DNA of 64,000 nucleotides from Bufo bufo (lineage: Eukaryota > Chordata > Amphibia > Anura > Bufonidae), in the NCBI RefSeq assembly GCF_905171765.1, contig NC_053394.1, positions 157,365,256 through 157,429,255 on the forward strand. The letters run 5' to 3'. This document shows positions 41,264 to 52,802 of the stretch, piece after piece. Positions within the stretch are counted from its first letter, which is position 1; every line of letters begins with the position of its first letter. The notes under the pieces are model-generated. The model was not told where the DNA came from and made no database searches. It worked only from the letters and a program-made list of their open reading frames with translations. A program made the position numbers and the translations under genes.

Positions 41264-43835
41264 TTAACCACCTCAGCCCCCCTAGCTTAAACCCCCTTAA
41301 TGACCAGACCACTTTTTACAATTCTGCACTACACTACTTTTACGGTTTATTGCGCGGTCATGCAACTTACCACCCAAATGAATTTTACCTCCTTTTCTTC
41401 TCACAAATACAGCTTTCATTTGGTGGTATTTCATTGCTGCTGACATTTTAACTTTTTTTTTGTTATTAATCGAAATTGACCGAAATGTTTGCAAAAAAAT
41501 TTTTTTTCACTTTCTGTTGTAAAACTTTTCAAACAAAACTACATTTCTATATAAATTTTTCTCTAAATTTATTGTTCTACATGTCTTTGATAAAATAAAA
41601 ATGCAATAAGTGTATATTTATTGGTTTGCGCAGAAGTTATAGCGTTTACAAACTATGGTACAAAAATGTGAATTTCTGCATTTTGAAGCAGCTCTGACTT
41701 TCTGAGCACCTGTCATGTTTCCTGAGGTTCTACAATGCCCAGACAGTAAAAACACCCCACAAATGACCCCATTTCGGAAAGTAGACACCCTAAGGTATTC
41801 GCTGATGGGCATAGTGAGTTCATAGAAGTTTTTTTATTTTTTGTCGCAAGTTAGCGGAAAATTATGTTTTTTTTTTTTTTTTTCATACAAAGTCTCATAT
41901 TCCACTAACTCGTGACAAAAAATAAAAACATCCATGAACTCACTATGCCCATCACAAAATACCTTGGGGTGTCTTCTATCCAAAATGAGGTCACTTGTGG
42001 GGTATCTATACTGCCCTGGCATTTTGGGGACCTAAAGCATGAGAAGAAGTCTGGAATCCAAATGCCTAAAAAATGCCCTGCGAAATCCTAAAGGTGCTCT
42101 TTAGAATTTGGGCCCCTTTGGGCACCTAGGCTGCAAAAAAGTGTCACACATGTGGTATCGCCGTACTCAGAAGAAGTAGGGCAATGTGTTTTGGGGTGTC
42201 CTTTTACATATACCCATGCTGGGTGAGAGAAATATCTCTGTAAATTGACAACTTTGTATAAAAAAAAATGTAAAAAGTTGTCATTTACAGAGATATTTCT
42301 CACACACAGTATGGGTATATGTAAAAATACACCTCAAAACACATTCCGCTATATCTCCTGAGTACGGCGATACCACATGTGTGACACTTTTTTGCAGCCT
42401 AGGTGCGCAAAGGGGCCCAAATTCCAATGAGAATCTTCACGATTTCACAGGGCATTTTTTACACATTTGGATTCCAAACTACTTCTCACGCTTTAGGCCC
42501 CCAAAATGCCAGGGCAGTATAAATACCCCACAAGTGACCCCATTTTGGAAAGAAGACACCCCAAGGTATTCCGTGAGGGGCATGGCGAGTTCCTAGAAAA
42601 TTTAGTTTTTTGGCACAAGTTAGCGGAAATTGTTTTTTGTTTTTTTTTTTCTTACAAAGTCTCATATTCCACTAACTTGTGACAAAAAATAAAATTTTAC
42701 ATGAACTCGCCATTCCCCTCACGAAATACCTTGGGGTGTCTTCTTTCCAAAATGGGGTCACATGTGGGGTATTTATACTGCCCTGGCATTTTAGGGGCCC
42801 TAAAGCATGAGAAGAAGTCTGGAATATAAATGTCTAAAAAATTTTACGCATTTGGATTCCGTGAGGGGTATGGTGAGTTCATGTGAGATTTTATTTTTTG
42901 TCACAAGTTAGTGGAATATGAGACTTTGTAAGAAAAAAAAAAAAAATGATTTCCGCTAACTTGTGCCAAAAAAATAAAAAATCTTCTATGAACTTGCCAT
43001 GCCCCTCAAAAGTAATCTTTATAGCGCCGCAGCGATTTTACGGTGTTTTTGCAGTGATCAGAAAAAATAAAATTCTGTCACTGCGGTGGGGCGGACTGAA
43101 CGCAAGTGTGCGCACAAGATCAGGCCTGATCGGGCAAACACTGCGTTTTTTGTAGAGCCTATAGAACATGTCCTATTCTTGTCCGCATTTGCAGACAAGA
43201 AAAGGCATTTTCTATATAGTTCTGGCAATGTGCGGATCCGCAGAACACGGACACCGCGGATCCGCAAAATGCGGAAAGCACATTGCCATGTCCGTGTTTT
43301 GCGGATCCGCGGTGTCAGTTTTTGGGGATCCGTAAAACACATACGGACGTTTGAATGGAGCCTTACAGGGGGGTGATCAATGACAGGGGGGTGATCACCC
43401 CATATAGACTCCCTGATCACCCCCCTGTAAGGCTCCATTCAGTCGTTCGTATGATCAATGACAGGGGGGTGATCAGGAAGTCTAATATGGGGTGATCAGG
43501 GGTTAATAAATGATGGGGGGGGGGGGTGTAGTGTAGTGGTGTTTGGTGCTACTTTACAGAGCTGCCTGTGTCCTCTGGTCGATCCAAGCAAAAGGGACCA
43601 CCAGAGGACCAGGTAGCAGGTATATTAGGTCTAATATACCTGTCAGGGGTTAAAAAAATCGCATCTACAGCCTGCCAGCGAACGATCGCCGCTGGCAGGC
43701 TGTAGATCAGACCGTTTACCTGCAGTTCCTGTGTGCGCGCGTTCACAGGAAATCTCGCGAGATGGCGCGTCAAGGAGGAACAAATCGACCGCCTCCGGAC
43801 CGCAATCCTGCGTTAGGCGGTCCAGAGGCGGTTAA
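41264..43835. mobile_element. Large TTAA-flanked non-autonomous element, 2.56 kb
   Basis: TTAA at 41264-41267 and 43832-43835, ends CCACCTCAGC and (inverted) CCGCCTCTGG. The interior is a set of repeated hairpin-forming units: AGTCTCATATTCCACTAAC with TTGTGACAAAAAATAAA, and GTGTCACACATGTGGTATCG with its mirror, three or four times. It also carries a GAACATGTCCTATTCTTG block at 43163-43200 and several GGGGGGTGATCA repeats at 43370-43500. No transposase. Confidence 0.65.
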
Positions 43836-44456
43836 AGAGCGACTAAACCTTTGCGTAAAATTTTAATATGATGTCCCTAATAAAAGTTTTTCTAATATAC
43901 TTAATTAATATTAATTAATTTAGTATTTTTATTTGACTTTTCCCTCCCCCTAAAGCGCACCATTCCCTGTGCACTTAAAACTCAGTTCTCTGTACACCGC
44001 TGACAGCTCAGAGGTGTACGGAGTACGGACTGTGAAATTTATCAATGGGGCCGCATAAGCAGTGAGTACGGGCAGGAGCACATATTGCTGCTCCTGCCAG
44101 TGCCCCCCGGAGGTTTGCTAACTCCTGGCATAGCACATGGATATAGGGTACCCATGTGCTATGCCAGGAGTTAGCAAACCTCCGGGGGGCACTGGCAGGA
44201 GCAGCAATATGCTCTCCTGCCCGTACTCACTGCTTATGCGGCCCCATTCATAAATTTCACAGTCCGTACTCCGTACACCTCTGAGCTGTCAGCGGTGTAC
44301 AGAGAACTGAGTTTTAAGCGCACAGGGAATGGTGCGCTTTAGGGAGGGAGAAGTCTAATATAAATAAAAAATAATAAAGTATATTAGAAAAACTTTTATT
44401 AGGGCATTAGGAACATCTTATTAAAATTTTACACAAAGGTTTAGTTACTCTTTTAG
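43832..44456. mobile_element. 617-bp near-perfect palindrome
   Basis: Begins after the TTAA at 43832 with AGAGCGACTAAACC and ends GGTTTAGTTACTCTT before TTAG (44453-44456). Arms of about 300 bp meet near 44150 (GGGTACCCATGTGC). A foldback MITE abutting the previous element. Confidence 0.85.
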
Positions 44457-44625
44457 AATACGAAGCCCACTGAAATGAGCAGTAAAGGGGAGGGGGGGGG
44501 GGGGGTCCGCACCTTAGCACTGCTACAATGTTTTCTTGCAGTTGTACTCAGTTCAGTGGGCACTTAGTCCACTTTTAGCCATGCACTGTTCTTGCACACT
44601 TGATTACTGAGGTCAGTGAGTGGCT

Positions 44626-45033
44626 GTAGCAATTAGGGATGAGTGAATCGACTTTGGATGAAACATCCAAAGTCGATTCGCATAAAACTTCGTTAGAATA
44701 CTCCGTACAGTATTAGAATGTATTGGCACAGATGAGCCGAAGTTATTACTTCGCAAAGTCTCGCGAGACTTCGGGTAATAACTTCAGAAATTAATTTTTA
44801 CTGTTAAAAAAGGTACCACTTGGTACCGAAACAGAGTTCGTTAAAAGGTTTTTAACATTAGAAATTATTTTCTGAAGTTATTACCCGAAGTCTTGTGAGA
44901 CTTCGCAAAGTAATAACTTCGGCTCATAGGAGCCAATACATTCTAATACTGTACGGATTATTCTACCGAAATTTTATGCGAATCGAATCTGCATGTTTCA
45001 TCCAAAGTCGATTCGCTCATTCCTAGTAGCAAT
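44626..45033. mobile_element. hAT MITE, 392 bp, with 8-bp target duplication
   Basis: GTAGCAAT at 44626-44633 and 45026-45033. Ends TAGGGATGAG and CTCATTCCTA, with long inverted arms (CGAAGTTATTACTTCGC mirrored). Confidence 0.88.
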
Positions 45034-45470
45034 CTCATGACCAAGAACGGGTCTCCATCACCTCTTGTCCATCAGGAACCACTGGGAGCTGCAATGCGGT
45101 ATGGCAGGTGCTTAAAAAAATTTGGAAAACATTTTTTTTATTTATTCCATTTTTGAACACTGTCCTGCTGGAGACTTTTTGATTAGACCACACAACCCCT
45201 CTAATATTGATGGCCGATCCTTAGGAGAAGTCATCAATATCAGATCAGTGAAAGTCTAACTTCCGGACCCGCTGCTGATAAGCTGTTTGCAGTAGCTGCA
45301 CAAGCACAGCTCCATGCACTGTGTAGCTGCTCCAAGCTCTGTTCCATTCTGACAATAAGCTGATCACAGAGTATTCCCTCCTGGGACCTTCAGCGATCCA
45401 TTCAGTTTCCCTGGGTTGTCTGTTAAATGCTGGACACAACAGGTGCTCCACAGTGAGTGACAGTCTTTGG
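45034..45470. other. Stretch with a decayed repeat fragment
   Basis: 45195-45340 holds a decayed GATCAGTG / GATAAGCTGTTTG block related to the 8541-8935 family. Nothing else supported. Confidence 0.4.
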
Positions 45471-45808
45471 GAATGTTCACACAGAGTTTTTTCGATGTAG
45501 ATTTTAGTGCAGGTTCCGCACCCAAAAACAGCCAAAAATGCTTGCAAATTATCTCCATTTATGGAGGCTTGGAAATAAGAAGTTGCATGTTCATTCTTGG
45601 TGTGGATTCTTTGTCAAATCCACATACAAACTTCCCATTGAAATGGACAGGTTCAATAACTGCATAAAAAAGCAGGTCAAAATTGTGAGACAGTGACAGG
45701 CCTTATGGCTGTTAGGAGAGAGGAATGGGAGGATTATCCATCTCTTTCCCATCAGTCGTCAGGCCTGAGGCAGCAATAGGTGCCACAATCAACGGAGCAT
45801 AAAGCTGT

Positions 45809-46451
45809 TGTCACGGCTGTATGTGAGCAACAAGAGTATACACAGTAAAAGAGCTACTGACCGGACCCAAACTAGGGAGGATAAAGGGTGACCCCTGTCA
45901 GACCCTCAAAGCTCTCCCTATGCTGCTAAGCACATGCCCAGATCCAAATGGCGGAACGAGGCATGCCCACGTACCTAAGACTGATGACCACTGTAACCCC
46001 CTACAATAGTGGAAGGGGCACGGCCACCGGTGCCCTACTCAGTATATGGAGGGAACCGTGGCCACCTCAGATCCAGTCAGAAAATAATCTGGTACACAAC
46101 TAGGTCTGTACACTTAGCTGAAGGTGTTGCAGCCGCAGAGAAGACGGATCCAAGGACAGCTGGCAATATCCGGAGTGCTTGCTGCAGCAGAACACAGGTC
46201 CAGTGAACAGATAGCTACAAGTGAAGATACTAAAGCAAGAGCTACAACTGAAATGAGAACTATAATCCACGCCCTACAATAGGAGGAGGGGTGATATAAA
46301 GAGAGGGAAATCAAACGCATGAGGAACAGCTGGGAGGAAGGAAACCAAAAGTAAACAGAGCAGTGAGAACTCCTCCCAGCTCTAGTAGTGACATCATCAC
46401 AGGGGTGGAGAAACAGAGCTGTGAGAACGTCCCAAAGCTCTGGTAGTGACA
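45809..46451 (-). repeat. Gypsy 3' LTR
   Basis: Begins and ends with the inverted TGTCAC / GTGACA. On the minus strand it is preceded by the purine-rich AGAGGGGGGG tract (46452-46465). Confidence 0.92.
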
Positions 46452-46834
46452 GTACCCCCCCCTCTACGGGTGGACTCCGGACACCCAGGACCCACCTTCT
46501 CAGGATGAGCCCTATGAAATGCCCTGATGAGGCGAGTGGCTTTAATGTCCGACACCGGAACCCACATCCTCTCCTCAGAACCATAACCCTTCCAATAAAC
46601 GAGGTACTGAAGAGAACCGCGAACAATGCGAGAGTCCACAATTCTGGAAACCTCAAACTCCAGATTGCCATCAACCAAAATCGGAGGAGGAGACAAAGAT
46701 GAGGGTACCGTGGGCTGGACATATGGTTTTAAGAGAGATCTGTGAAATACATTATGTATCTTCCAAACCCGTGGAAGATCAAGACGGAAGGCAACAGGAT
46801 TGATGACTGACAAGATTTTATAAGGCCCAATAAA
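46397..46834 (-). pseudogene. Gypsy pol C-terminus: integrase tail and chromodomain
   Basis: After the nested LTR the integrase frame resumes with GPYKILSVINPVAFRLDLP, the C-terminal integrase segment, then a chromodomain: FEVSRIVDSR, LQYLVYWKGY and a MWVPVSDI block. A chromodomain at this place defines chromoviruses and is thought to steer integration. The frame runs on into the 3' LTR before its stop. Confidence 0.85.
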
Positions 46835-47800
46835 TGTCACGGCCATGGCTATGACCGTGACTCCTGAACCGCATGCGGTTGTCAGCGGTTCTCTTTGGTG
46901 TTCAATCACAGGTGAGGGCTGTGGTATTTGCCTCACCTGTGGTTGCCGCTGGCAACAGTGTGTATGGGCAGCGTAGCAGTCGGAGCTGTGCCATTGCAGC
47001 TTGCTACGTTGTGCATGCGGTTTTGTGTGATGTGTGTATGTGTGCACTTGTTGTTAGTTATTGTGTGCACTTTCCCTTTATGTATGTTTGTTTTCCCTTC
47101 TGTGTTACTGGAAGGGTTAACTTCCTTCCCAGTGTGTGTGTGATGTCACTGGGTGTGTCCAATCCTTGGGTGTGGCCACTTGGGCCTATAAAGACCCTCT
47201 CTCTTGCAGAGCTCAGTAGGTTGCTTCAGCATGCTTGCTGATAGCAGCCTCCTGTGTTTGTCATCCGCCAGTGAGAGCCACCACTGTGGTCATAGTTTGA
47301 GTTTACAGTTCATAGTATAGTTTTATGTTTGCCTATGTCTTTATGTGTGTGTTGTAGCAAGTTTGTCTGTTGGGATTTTCATATGTGTTTGTGCAGCATA
47401 ACGGTTCTGGATCCCTGTCTGTTTAGGGATCCAGTCAGCAGGGCTGTGGCAGGTTGGTGAATGTCTGTTCACCTGCCATTTCCGTATTGCTGTTTCTGTT
47501 CCCCTTTTCCCAACAGCTTGGCCATTGAGGCTCCTGCTCCTCCGTGTCAAGGAGGAGTAGGTTGCCTTACCCAGCTCCTAGCTCAGGGATCTGCGGAGGG
47601 TAAGACAGGGCTCCGAGGTTCCGGCGCATGGGCCCTCCTACCTTAAAGGTCGGCCCATGCAGGTTAGGAGTTAGGGTCAGGGTAGGGACGCTGTAGGAGG
47701 TGACCTGCTCCCTGTCCTGTGGCTTCATGGCCGAGTAGCTACTTCAACACCTGGCACCTCACGGCTGAGGGTTTCCCCCATCCTCAGCCGTGACAATAAA
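46830..47800 (+). mobile_element. Solo LTR inside the Gypsy pol, 961 bp
   Basis: ATAAA at 46830-46834 and 47796-47800 flanks an element starting TGTCACGGCC and ending AGCCGTGACA. A TATAAAG lies near 47186 in the plus orientation. It splits the integrase between KLGPKFI and GPYKIL, so it is younger than the Gypsy element. Confidence 0.88.
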
Positions 47801-49333
47801 CTTGGGACCCAATTTCCAGGAGGGAACCTTCAGTTTAATATTTCTTGTAGACAACCACACCAGATCACCCACATTCAGGTCCGGACCAGGCACACGTCTC
47901 TTATCAGCCACACGCCTATACCTCGCACTCATCTTTTTAAGATTACTCTGAATCTTTTGCCAAATGGTAGACAAAGACGAGGAAAATCTCTCCTCCTCAG
48001 GTAAACCAGAAAGAGCCCCTCCCGAGAATGTCCCAAACTGCGGATGGAACCCATATGCACCAAAGAATGGTGACTTATCAGAAGATTCCTGACGACGGTT
48101 GTTCAGAGCAAACTCAGCAAGAGGGAGAAATGAACACCAATCCTCCTGGTTCTCTGCCACAAAACAGCGCAAATATGTCTCCAGATTCTGATTGAGGCGC
48201 TCAGTCTGACCATTCGACTGCGGGTGAAAAGCAGAAGAGAAGGACAGCCGAACCCCCAGGCGAGAACAGAAAGCCTTCCAGAACCTGGACACAAACTGCG
48301 TGCCTCTATCAGAAACAATATCAGAGGGAATGCCGTGCAATTTAACAATATGGTCGACAAAAGCTTGCGCCAACGTTTTAGCATTGGGTAAACCAGGGAA
48401 AGGTACGAAATGAGCCATCTTGCTAAAACGGTCCACCACCACCAGGATCACCGACTTCCCCGAGGAACGAGGAAGATCCGTGATAAAGTCCATGGACAGG
48501 TGTGTCCAAGGACGGGAAGGTATGGGTAACGGGAGAAGGGAACCTGAAGGCCGTGAACGAGGGACCTTAGCGCGAGCGCACGTCTCACAAGCAGCCACAA
48601 AACCCTCCACCGACTTACGAAGAGCCGGCCACCAAAATCTCCGAGCAATGAGATCTACCGTGGCTCTACTCCCGGGGTGACCAGCAAGAACCGTATCATG
48701 ATGCTCCTTAAAGAGTTTGTGACGTAGCTCAGGAGGCACGAACAACTTCCCAGAAGGACAACGGGCAGGTGCCTCAGTCTGGGCAGCCTGGACCTCGGCC
48801 TCCAAATCGGAATATAGAGCAGAAACAACTACCCCCTCCGCCAAAATGGGACCCGGGTCCTCGGAGTTTCCTCCTCCCGGAAAACAGCGAGAGAGAGCAT
48901 CAGCCTTCACATTTTTTATCCCAGGTCGGAATGTAACAAAAAAATTGAATCTGGAGAAGAACAGAGACCATCTGGCCTGTCTCGGATTCATACGCCTGGC
49001 CGACTCCAAGTATGCCAGATTCTTATGGTCGGTAAAAACAGTGATAGGGTGCCTGGCCCCCTCCAACCAATGGCGCCATTCCTCGAAAGCCAACTTGATG
49101 GCCAACAACTCCCTATCTCCCACATCATAGTTTCTCTCTGCCGGGGAGAGTTTTTTTAGAGAAAAAGGCACAGGGTCGCCATTTGGCAGGAGAAGGGCCC
49201 TGGGACAAAACCGCACCCACACCCACACCCACCTCGGAAGCATCCACCTCAACAATAAAAGGTAAGGAAACATCGGGATGCACCAAGACGGGAGCAGACG
49301 CAAAACTCTCTTTAATCTTAGAAAAGGCTGCAA
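47801..49333 (-). pseudogene. Gypsy pol, second part: RNase H and integrase
   Basis: In frame from about 49150. RNase H end: FTDHKNLAYLESA. Integrase: zinc-binding H-H-C-C (HHDTVLAGHPGS then CETCARAK), then the DDE core with MDFITDLP, SDRGTQFVS and QSNGQTERLN. The catalytic residues are all present. Upstream, the frame joins pol part one only after a one-base slip in a seven-A run (49154-49160). Downstream it is cut by the solo LTR at 47795. The first 50 or so residues of the open frame are out-of-frame noise. Confidence 0.88.
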
Positions 49334-50729
49334 GCGCCTCCTCCGACCAAGAGGAAAAATCTGCCCCCTTTTTTGTCATGTCAGTAAGGGGTTTGACAAC
49401 AGAGGAATAATTCAAAATGAACTTTCTGTAATAGTTCGCAAAACCCAGAAAGCGCATCAATGCCTTCTGATTCTCAGGAAGCTCCCACTCAAGTACAGCA
49501 CGGACCTTCTCCGGATCCATGCGAAAACCAGAAGCAGAGAGGAGAAAACCCAGAAATTGAATCTCCGATACCATAAAAAGACATTTCTCCAGCTTGGCGT
49601 ACAATTTATTTTCCCGCAGAATCTGCAGAACCTGAAAAAGATGATCCTGATGGGTCTGAACATCAGGGGAAAAAATCAAAATATCATCAAGATACACCAA
49701 TACAAATTTCCCCATTAAATGGTAGAAAATACTATTAACAAAATGCTGAAAGACGGCCGGAGCATTCATCAGGCCGAAAGGCATAACGAGATTCTCGAAA
49801 TGCCCGTTAGGGGTATTAAAGGCCGTTTTCCATTCATCCCCCTCTCTGACCCTGACCAGGTTGTACGCGCCTCTCAAATCCAATTTGGGAAACACCTTGG
49901 CCCCAACAATTTGGTTGAAGAGGTCCGGGATCAGAGGAAGGGGATAGGGATCGCGAATCGTGATACGGTTCAGCTCCCTAAAATCTAGGCAAGGTCTCAG
50001 AGAGCCATCTTTTTTTTTAACAAAAAAAAAACCCGCGGCCACAGGTGACTTTGAGGGACGAATATGCCCCTTCTCGAGACTCTCTGAGATATAAGTTCGC
50101 ATTGCGATTCTTTCCGGTTGTGAGAGATTGTAGAGGCGTGCTTTTGGCAGCTTGGCGCCGGGAATGAGGTTAATGGGACAGTCAAACTCCCGGTGAGGAG
50201 GTAGCTCCTGAACACCGCTCTCAGAAAACACGTCCGAGAAATCAGAGAGAAATGATGGCACAGTTTTAGTAGACACCTCTGCAAAAGTCGCTGTGAGACA
50301 ATTCTCTCTACAAAAGTCACTCCACTCATTTATTTGCCTTCCTTGCCAATCAATAGTGGGGTTATGTCTAGTGAGCCAGGGTAACCCCAAAACTAGAGGA
50401 GAAGGCAATCCGTTAAGGACAAAACAAGATATATCCTCCACATGAGTGTCACCTACAGCTAGCCGGATATTGTGAACAATGCCCTTCAGAGATCTCTGTG
50501 AGAGTGGAGCAGAGTCAATAGCAAAAACAGGTATATCCTTTTCTAATGTGCAAACCTGAAAACCATGCATGGCTACAAATTGAGTGTCAATAAGATTGAC
50601 GGCCGCTCCACTATCGACAAAAATCTCACAAGAAATGACTTTGCTCTCTAGCGCCACCCTGGCAGACAGGAGAAAACGGGAACTGCAGGTCAGAGGAAAA
50701 GCATCAATTCCTACATTAACTTTGCCCAA
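49125..50729 (-). pseudogene. Gypsy pol, first part: protease and reverse transcriptase
   Basis: 534 codons. Protease with FVDSGAAVNLID (active D-S-G) near the start; reverse transcriptase with FFVKKKDGSLRPCLDFREL, NLVMPFGLMNAPAVFQ and YLDDILIFS (near 49690); then the RNase H start (VEVDASEVGVG). The catalytic Y-L-D-D is intact. The frame lies +1 relative to gag, overlapping its end by 14 nt, so a translational shift or a small indel joins them. The frame ends early because of the A-run slip near 49155. Confidence 0.88.
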
Positions 50730-51579
50730 AGTAGCAGATGAAGCAGAATTTACCTTTTGAGGTTTTTCTCTTATTATCGCTCTTAGTACAGTTCAAGAAT
50801 CTCCTAGACGGACAAACATTAGCCAAATGACCTATGCCCCCACAACAAAAACACACCATACTCTGAGGACTAAATCCTCTTTTATCAGGGGCAAGTCGAC
50901 CTAGCTGCATGGGCTCCTCCTCAGAAGGGAGCGAGACAGGATGAGGCCCCTGCACACTGAATGAGTCCGCACCACTGCACCTAGACTGACAATGGCTGGA
51001 CAGAGTGGTCTCGTTTCTTTCTCTTAGACGCCTGTCAAGGCGTACCGCCAATGACATGGCAGACTCTAAGGACGTTGGTCTCTCATGGAAAGCAAACGCA
51101 TCTTTCAATCTCTCTGAGAGACCATGACAGAACTGACTCCAGAGTGCAGCATCATTCCAACCCGAATCAGCTGCCCATCTCCGAAATTCAGAACAATAAA
51201 GCTCCGCAGACAGTTTGTTCTGGCATAAAACACGTAAGTTAGATTCGGCCAGAGCAACACGATCCGGGTCATCATAAATCTGCCCCAGGGCCACAAAAAA
51301 TCTTTCCACGGATCGAAGGGAGGGATCCCCTGATGGCAGCGAAAAGGCCCAAGTCTGAGCATTACCCCTGAGCAGGGAGATGACAATCCTCACCCTCTGC
51401 TGCTCATTACCAGAGGAGTGGGGACACAACGTTTCCGGAAGTGAGACCTTTGGCTCGCAACAGACTCCATGAGCCGGAGCAGAGCCCAATGCTTGAAGCT
51501 GAGTCATAGATTGACGGAGATCCGCTACTTCCAAAGAAAGACCCTGCATGCGGTCAACCAGGCCAGAAAGCGGATCCAT
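50716..51579 (-). CDS. Gypsy gag
   Basis: From the ATG at 51579 (MDPLSGLVDRMQ) 287 residues are open; an upstream in-frame ATG in the leader is less likely. It has an N-terminal coiled coil, a retrotransposon-gag capsid-like region (RGNAQTWAFSL, FRRWAADSGW, a LAVRLDRRLRERNE block), then an EEEPMQLGR spacer and one CCHC knuckle, CFCCGGIGHLANVC. This is the gag layout of the vertebrate sushi/Mart-type lineage. It would form the particle and bind RNA. The start is only about 32 bp from the 5' LTR, so the leader is very short. Confidence 0.87.
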   Translation of the reverse strand: MDPLSGLVDRMQGLSLEVADLRQSMTQLQALGSAPAHGVCCEPKVSLPETLCPHSSGNEQQRVRIVISLLRGNAQTWAFSLPSGDPSLRSVERFFVALGQIYDDPDRVALAESNLRVLCQNKLSAELYCSEFRRWAADSGWNDAALWSQFCHGLSERLKDAFAFHERPTSLESAMSLAVRLDRRLRERNETTLSSHCQSRCSGADSFSVQGPHPVSLPSEEEPMQLGRLAPDKRGFSPQSMVCFCCGGIGHLANVCPSRRFLNCTKSDNKRKTSKGKFCFICYFGQS

Positions 51580-51600
51580 GTAAAAAAAAGGACGGTTTTG

Positions 51601-51611
51601 GTGGATTATAA
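51601..51611 (-). promoter_or_regulatory. Putative self-priming primer-binding site
   Basis: One base inside the 5' LTR edge the minus strand reads TATAATCCAC. This is complementary over 10 bases to GTGGATTATA at 52072-52063 in the LTR, which lies about 29 nt after a TATA-like box, that is, at the expected RNA 5' end. No TGG-type tRNA site is visible. It matches the self-priming layout of Tf1 and sushi elements. Confidence 0.6.
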
Positions 51612-52253
51612 TGTCACGGCTGTATGTGAGCAACAATAGTATACACAGTAAAAGAGCTACTGACCGGACCCAAACTAGGGAGGATAAAGGGTGACCCCTG
51701 TCAGACCCTCAAAGCTCTCCCTATGCTGCTAAGCACATGCCCGGATCCAAATGGCGGAACGAGGCATGCCCACGTACCTAAGACTGATGACCACTGTAAC
51801 CCCTAGAATAGTGGAAGGGGCACGGCCACCGGTGCCCTACTCAGTATATGGAGGGAACCGTGGCCACCTCAGATCCAGTCAGAAAATAATCTGGTACACA
51901 ACTAGGTCTGTACACTTAGCTGAAGGTGTTGCAGCCGCAGAGAAGACTGATCCAAGGACAGCTGGCAATATCCGGAGTGCTTGCTGCAGCAGAATACAGG
52001 TCCAGTGAACAGATAGCTACAAGTGAAGATACTAAAGCAAGAGCTACAACTGAAATGAGAACTATAATCCACGCCCTACAATAGGAGGAGGGGTGATATA
52101 AAGAGAGGGAAATCAAACGCATGAGGAACAGCTGGGAGGAAGGAAACCAAAAGTAAACAGAGCAGTGAGAACTCCTCCCAGCTCTAGTAGTGACATCCTC
52201 ACAGGGGTGGAGAAACAGAGCTGTGAGAACATCCCAAAGCTCTGGTAGTGACA
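51612..52253 (-). repeat. Gypsy 5' LTR with promoter
   Basis: On the minus strand it holds CTTTATATCA (TATA-like, near 52102-52094) and the predicted start GTGGATTATA at 52072. Nearly identical to the 3' LTR. Confidence 0.92.
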
Positions 52254-52802
52254 GCTGTCCTCAAAGTGAGAAGGGTGTGTCTTGTGTTGTACAGAAGTCT
52301 GGAGTAATTCTGTGTGTGACCTGAGGTTTGGGGTGTCCTGCGACTCCTGGGGATAAGGGTTGCATGTCCAGCGACTAGACCACAATCCCCCAAAAGACAC
52401 CGGTGTGGTAACAGCCAGGAGGCTGATTGACATTAGGCTGAGGAAAGCCGCATGGGTTCACGTGTGTGTGAACGGTGACTTAGGTGAGTCACGGATATAC
52501 TGTGTTTAGGTATTGCCTAGCCGGGCAGGCTTTCATTTTGTTTTGTATCGTTTGTTTTCTGCTTGTGTCGCAATAAAGCACGAGTTGGGACATGAAAACC
52601 TGTTGTCTGCGAAGGTATTTGTGAGGATGATCCCCGGAAAGAAAGCTACCGCTCACAGAATATAAACTGCATCCAAAAATCCACAAGGAATCCTGAATTA
52701 ATTCCCTGTTTGTTTTTTTTCAGCACAGAAAAAACTCAGTGTGAACATGCCCTTTGTCTCTTGACAACAAATGGGGATCCTGAATAGAGATGCCCCCACC
52801 CC

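Larger units (their letters stand above)
45804..52258 (-). mobile_element. Chromodomain Ty3/Gypsy retrotransposon (sushi-like), 6.4 kb
   Basis: GCTGT at 45804-45808 and 52254-52258 is the target duplication. Two LTRs of about 642 bp (45809-46451 and 51612-52253) differ by about seven substitutions and one base indel by eye, so the insertion is young. The minus strand reads LTR, gag, pol (protease, reverse transcriptase, RNase H, integrase, chromodomain), polypurine tract, LTR. Damage: a one-base slip in pol and a nested solo LTR. Confidence 0.93.
45684..52657 (+). mobile_element. Retroviral-type solo LTR split by the Gypsy element
   Basis: The two halves are 45684-45808 and 52254-52657. The joined unit begins TGTGAGACAG and ends ACCGCTCACA, with AATAAA near 52572. 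Flanks AAAT and GAAT may be a 4-bp duplication with one change. About 525 bp without the insertion. Confidence 0.5.
45471..52750. mobile_element. Outermost MITE of a four-level nest
   Basis: TGTTCACACAGAGTTTTTTC (from 45474) and AAAAAACTCAGTGTGAACA (to about 52746) are inverted ends of one short repeat, now separated by 7.2 kb. The outer flanks GTCTTTGGGA and CCCTTTGTC also mirror partly. Confidence 0.6.

Noticed and set aside
46009..46206. Open frame repeated at 46009 and 51751
   Set aside because: Lies in the two Gypsy LTRs; identical because the LTRs are.
51612..52253. tRNA primer-binding site beside the 5' LTR
   Set aside because: The bases after the LTR do not begin TGG and match no obvious tRNA 3' end; the self-priming explanation fits better.
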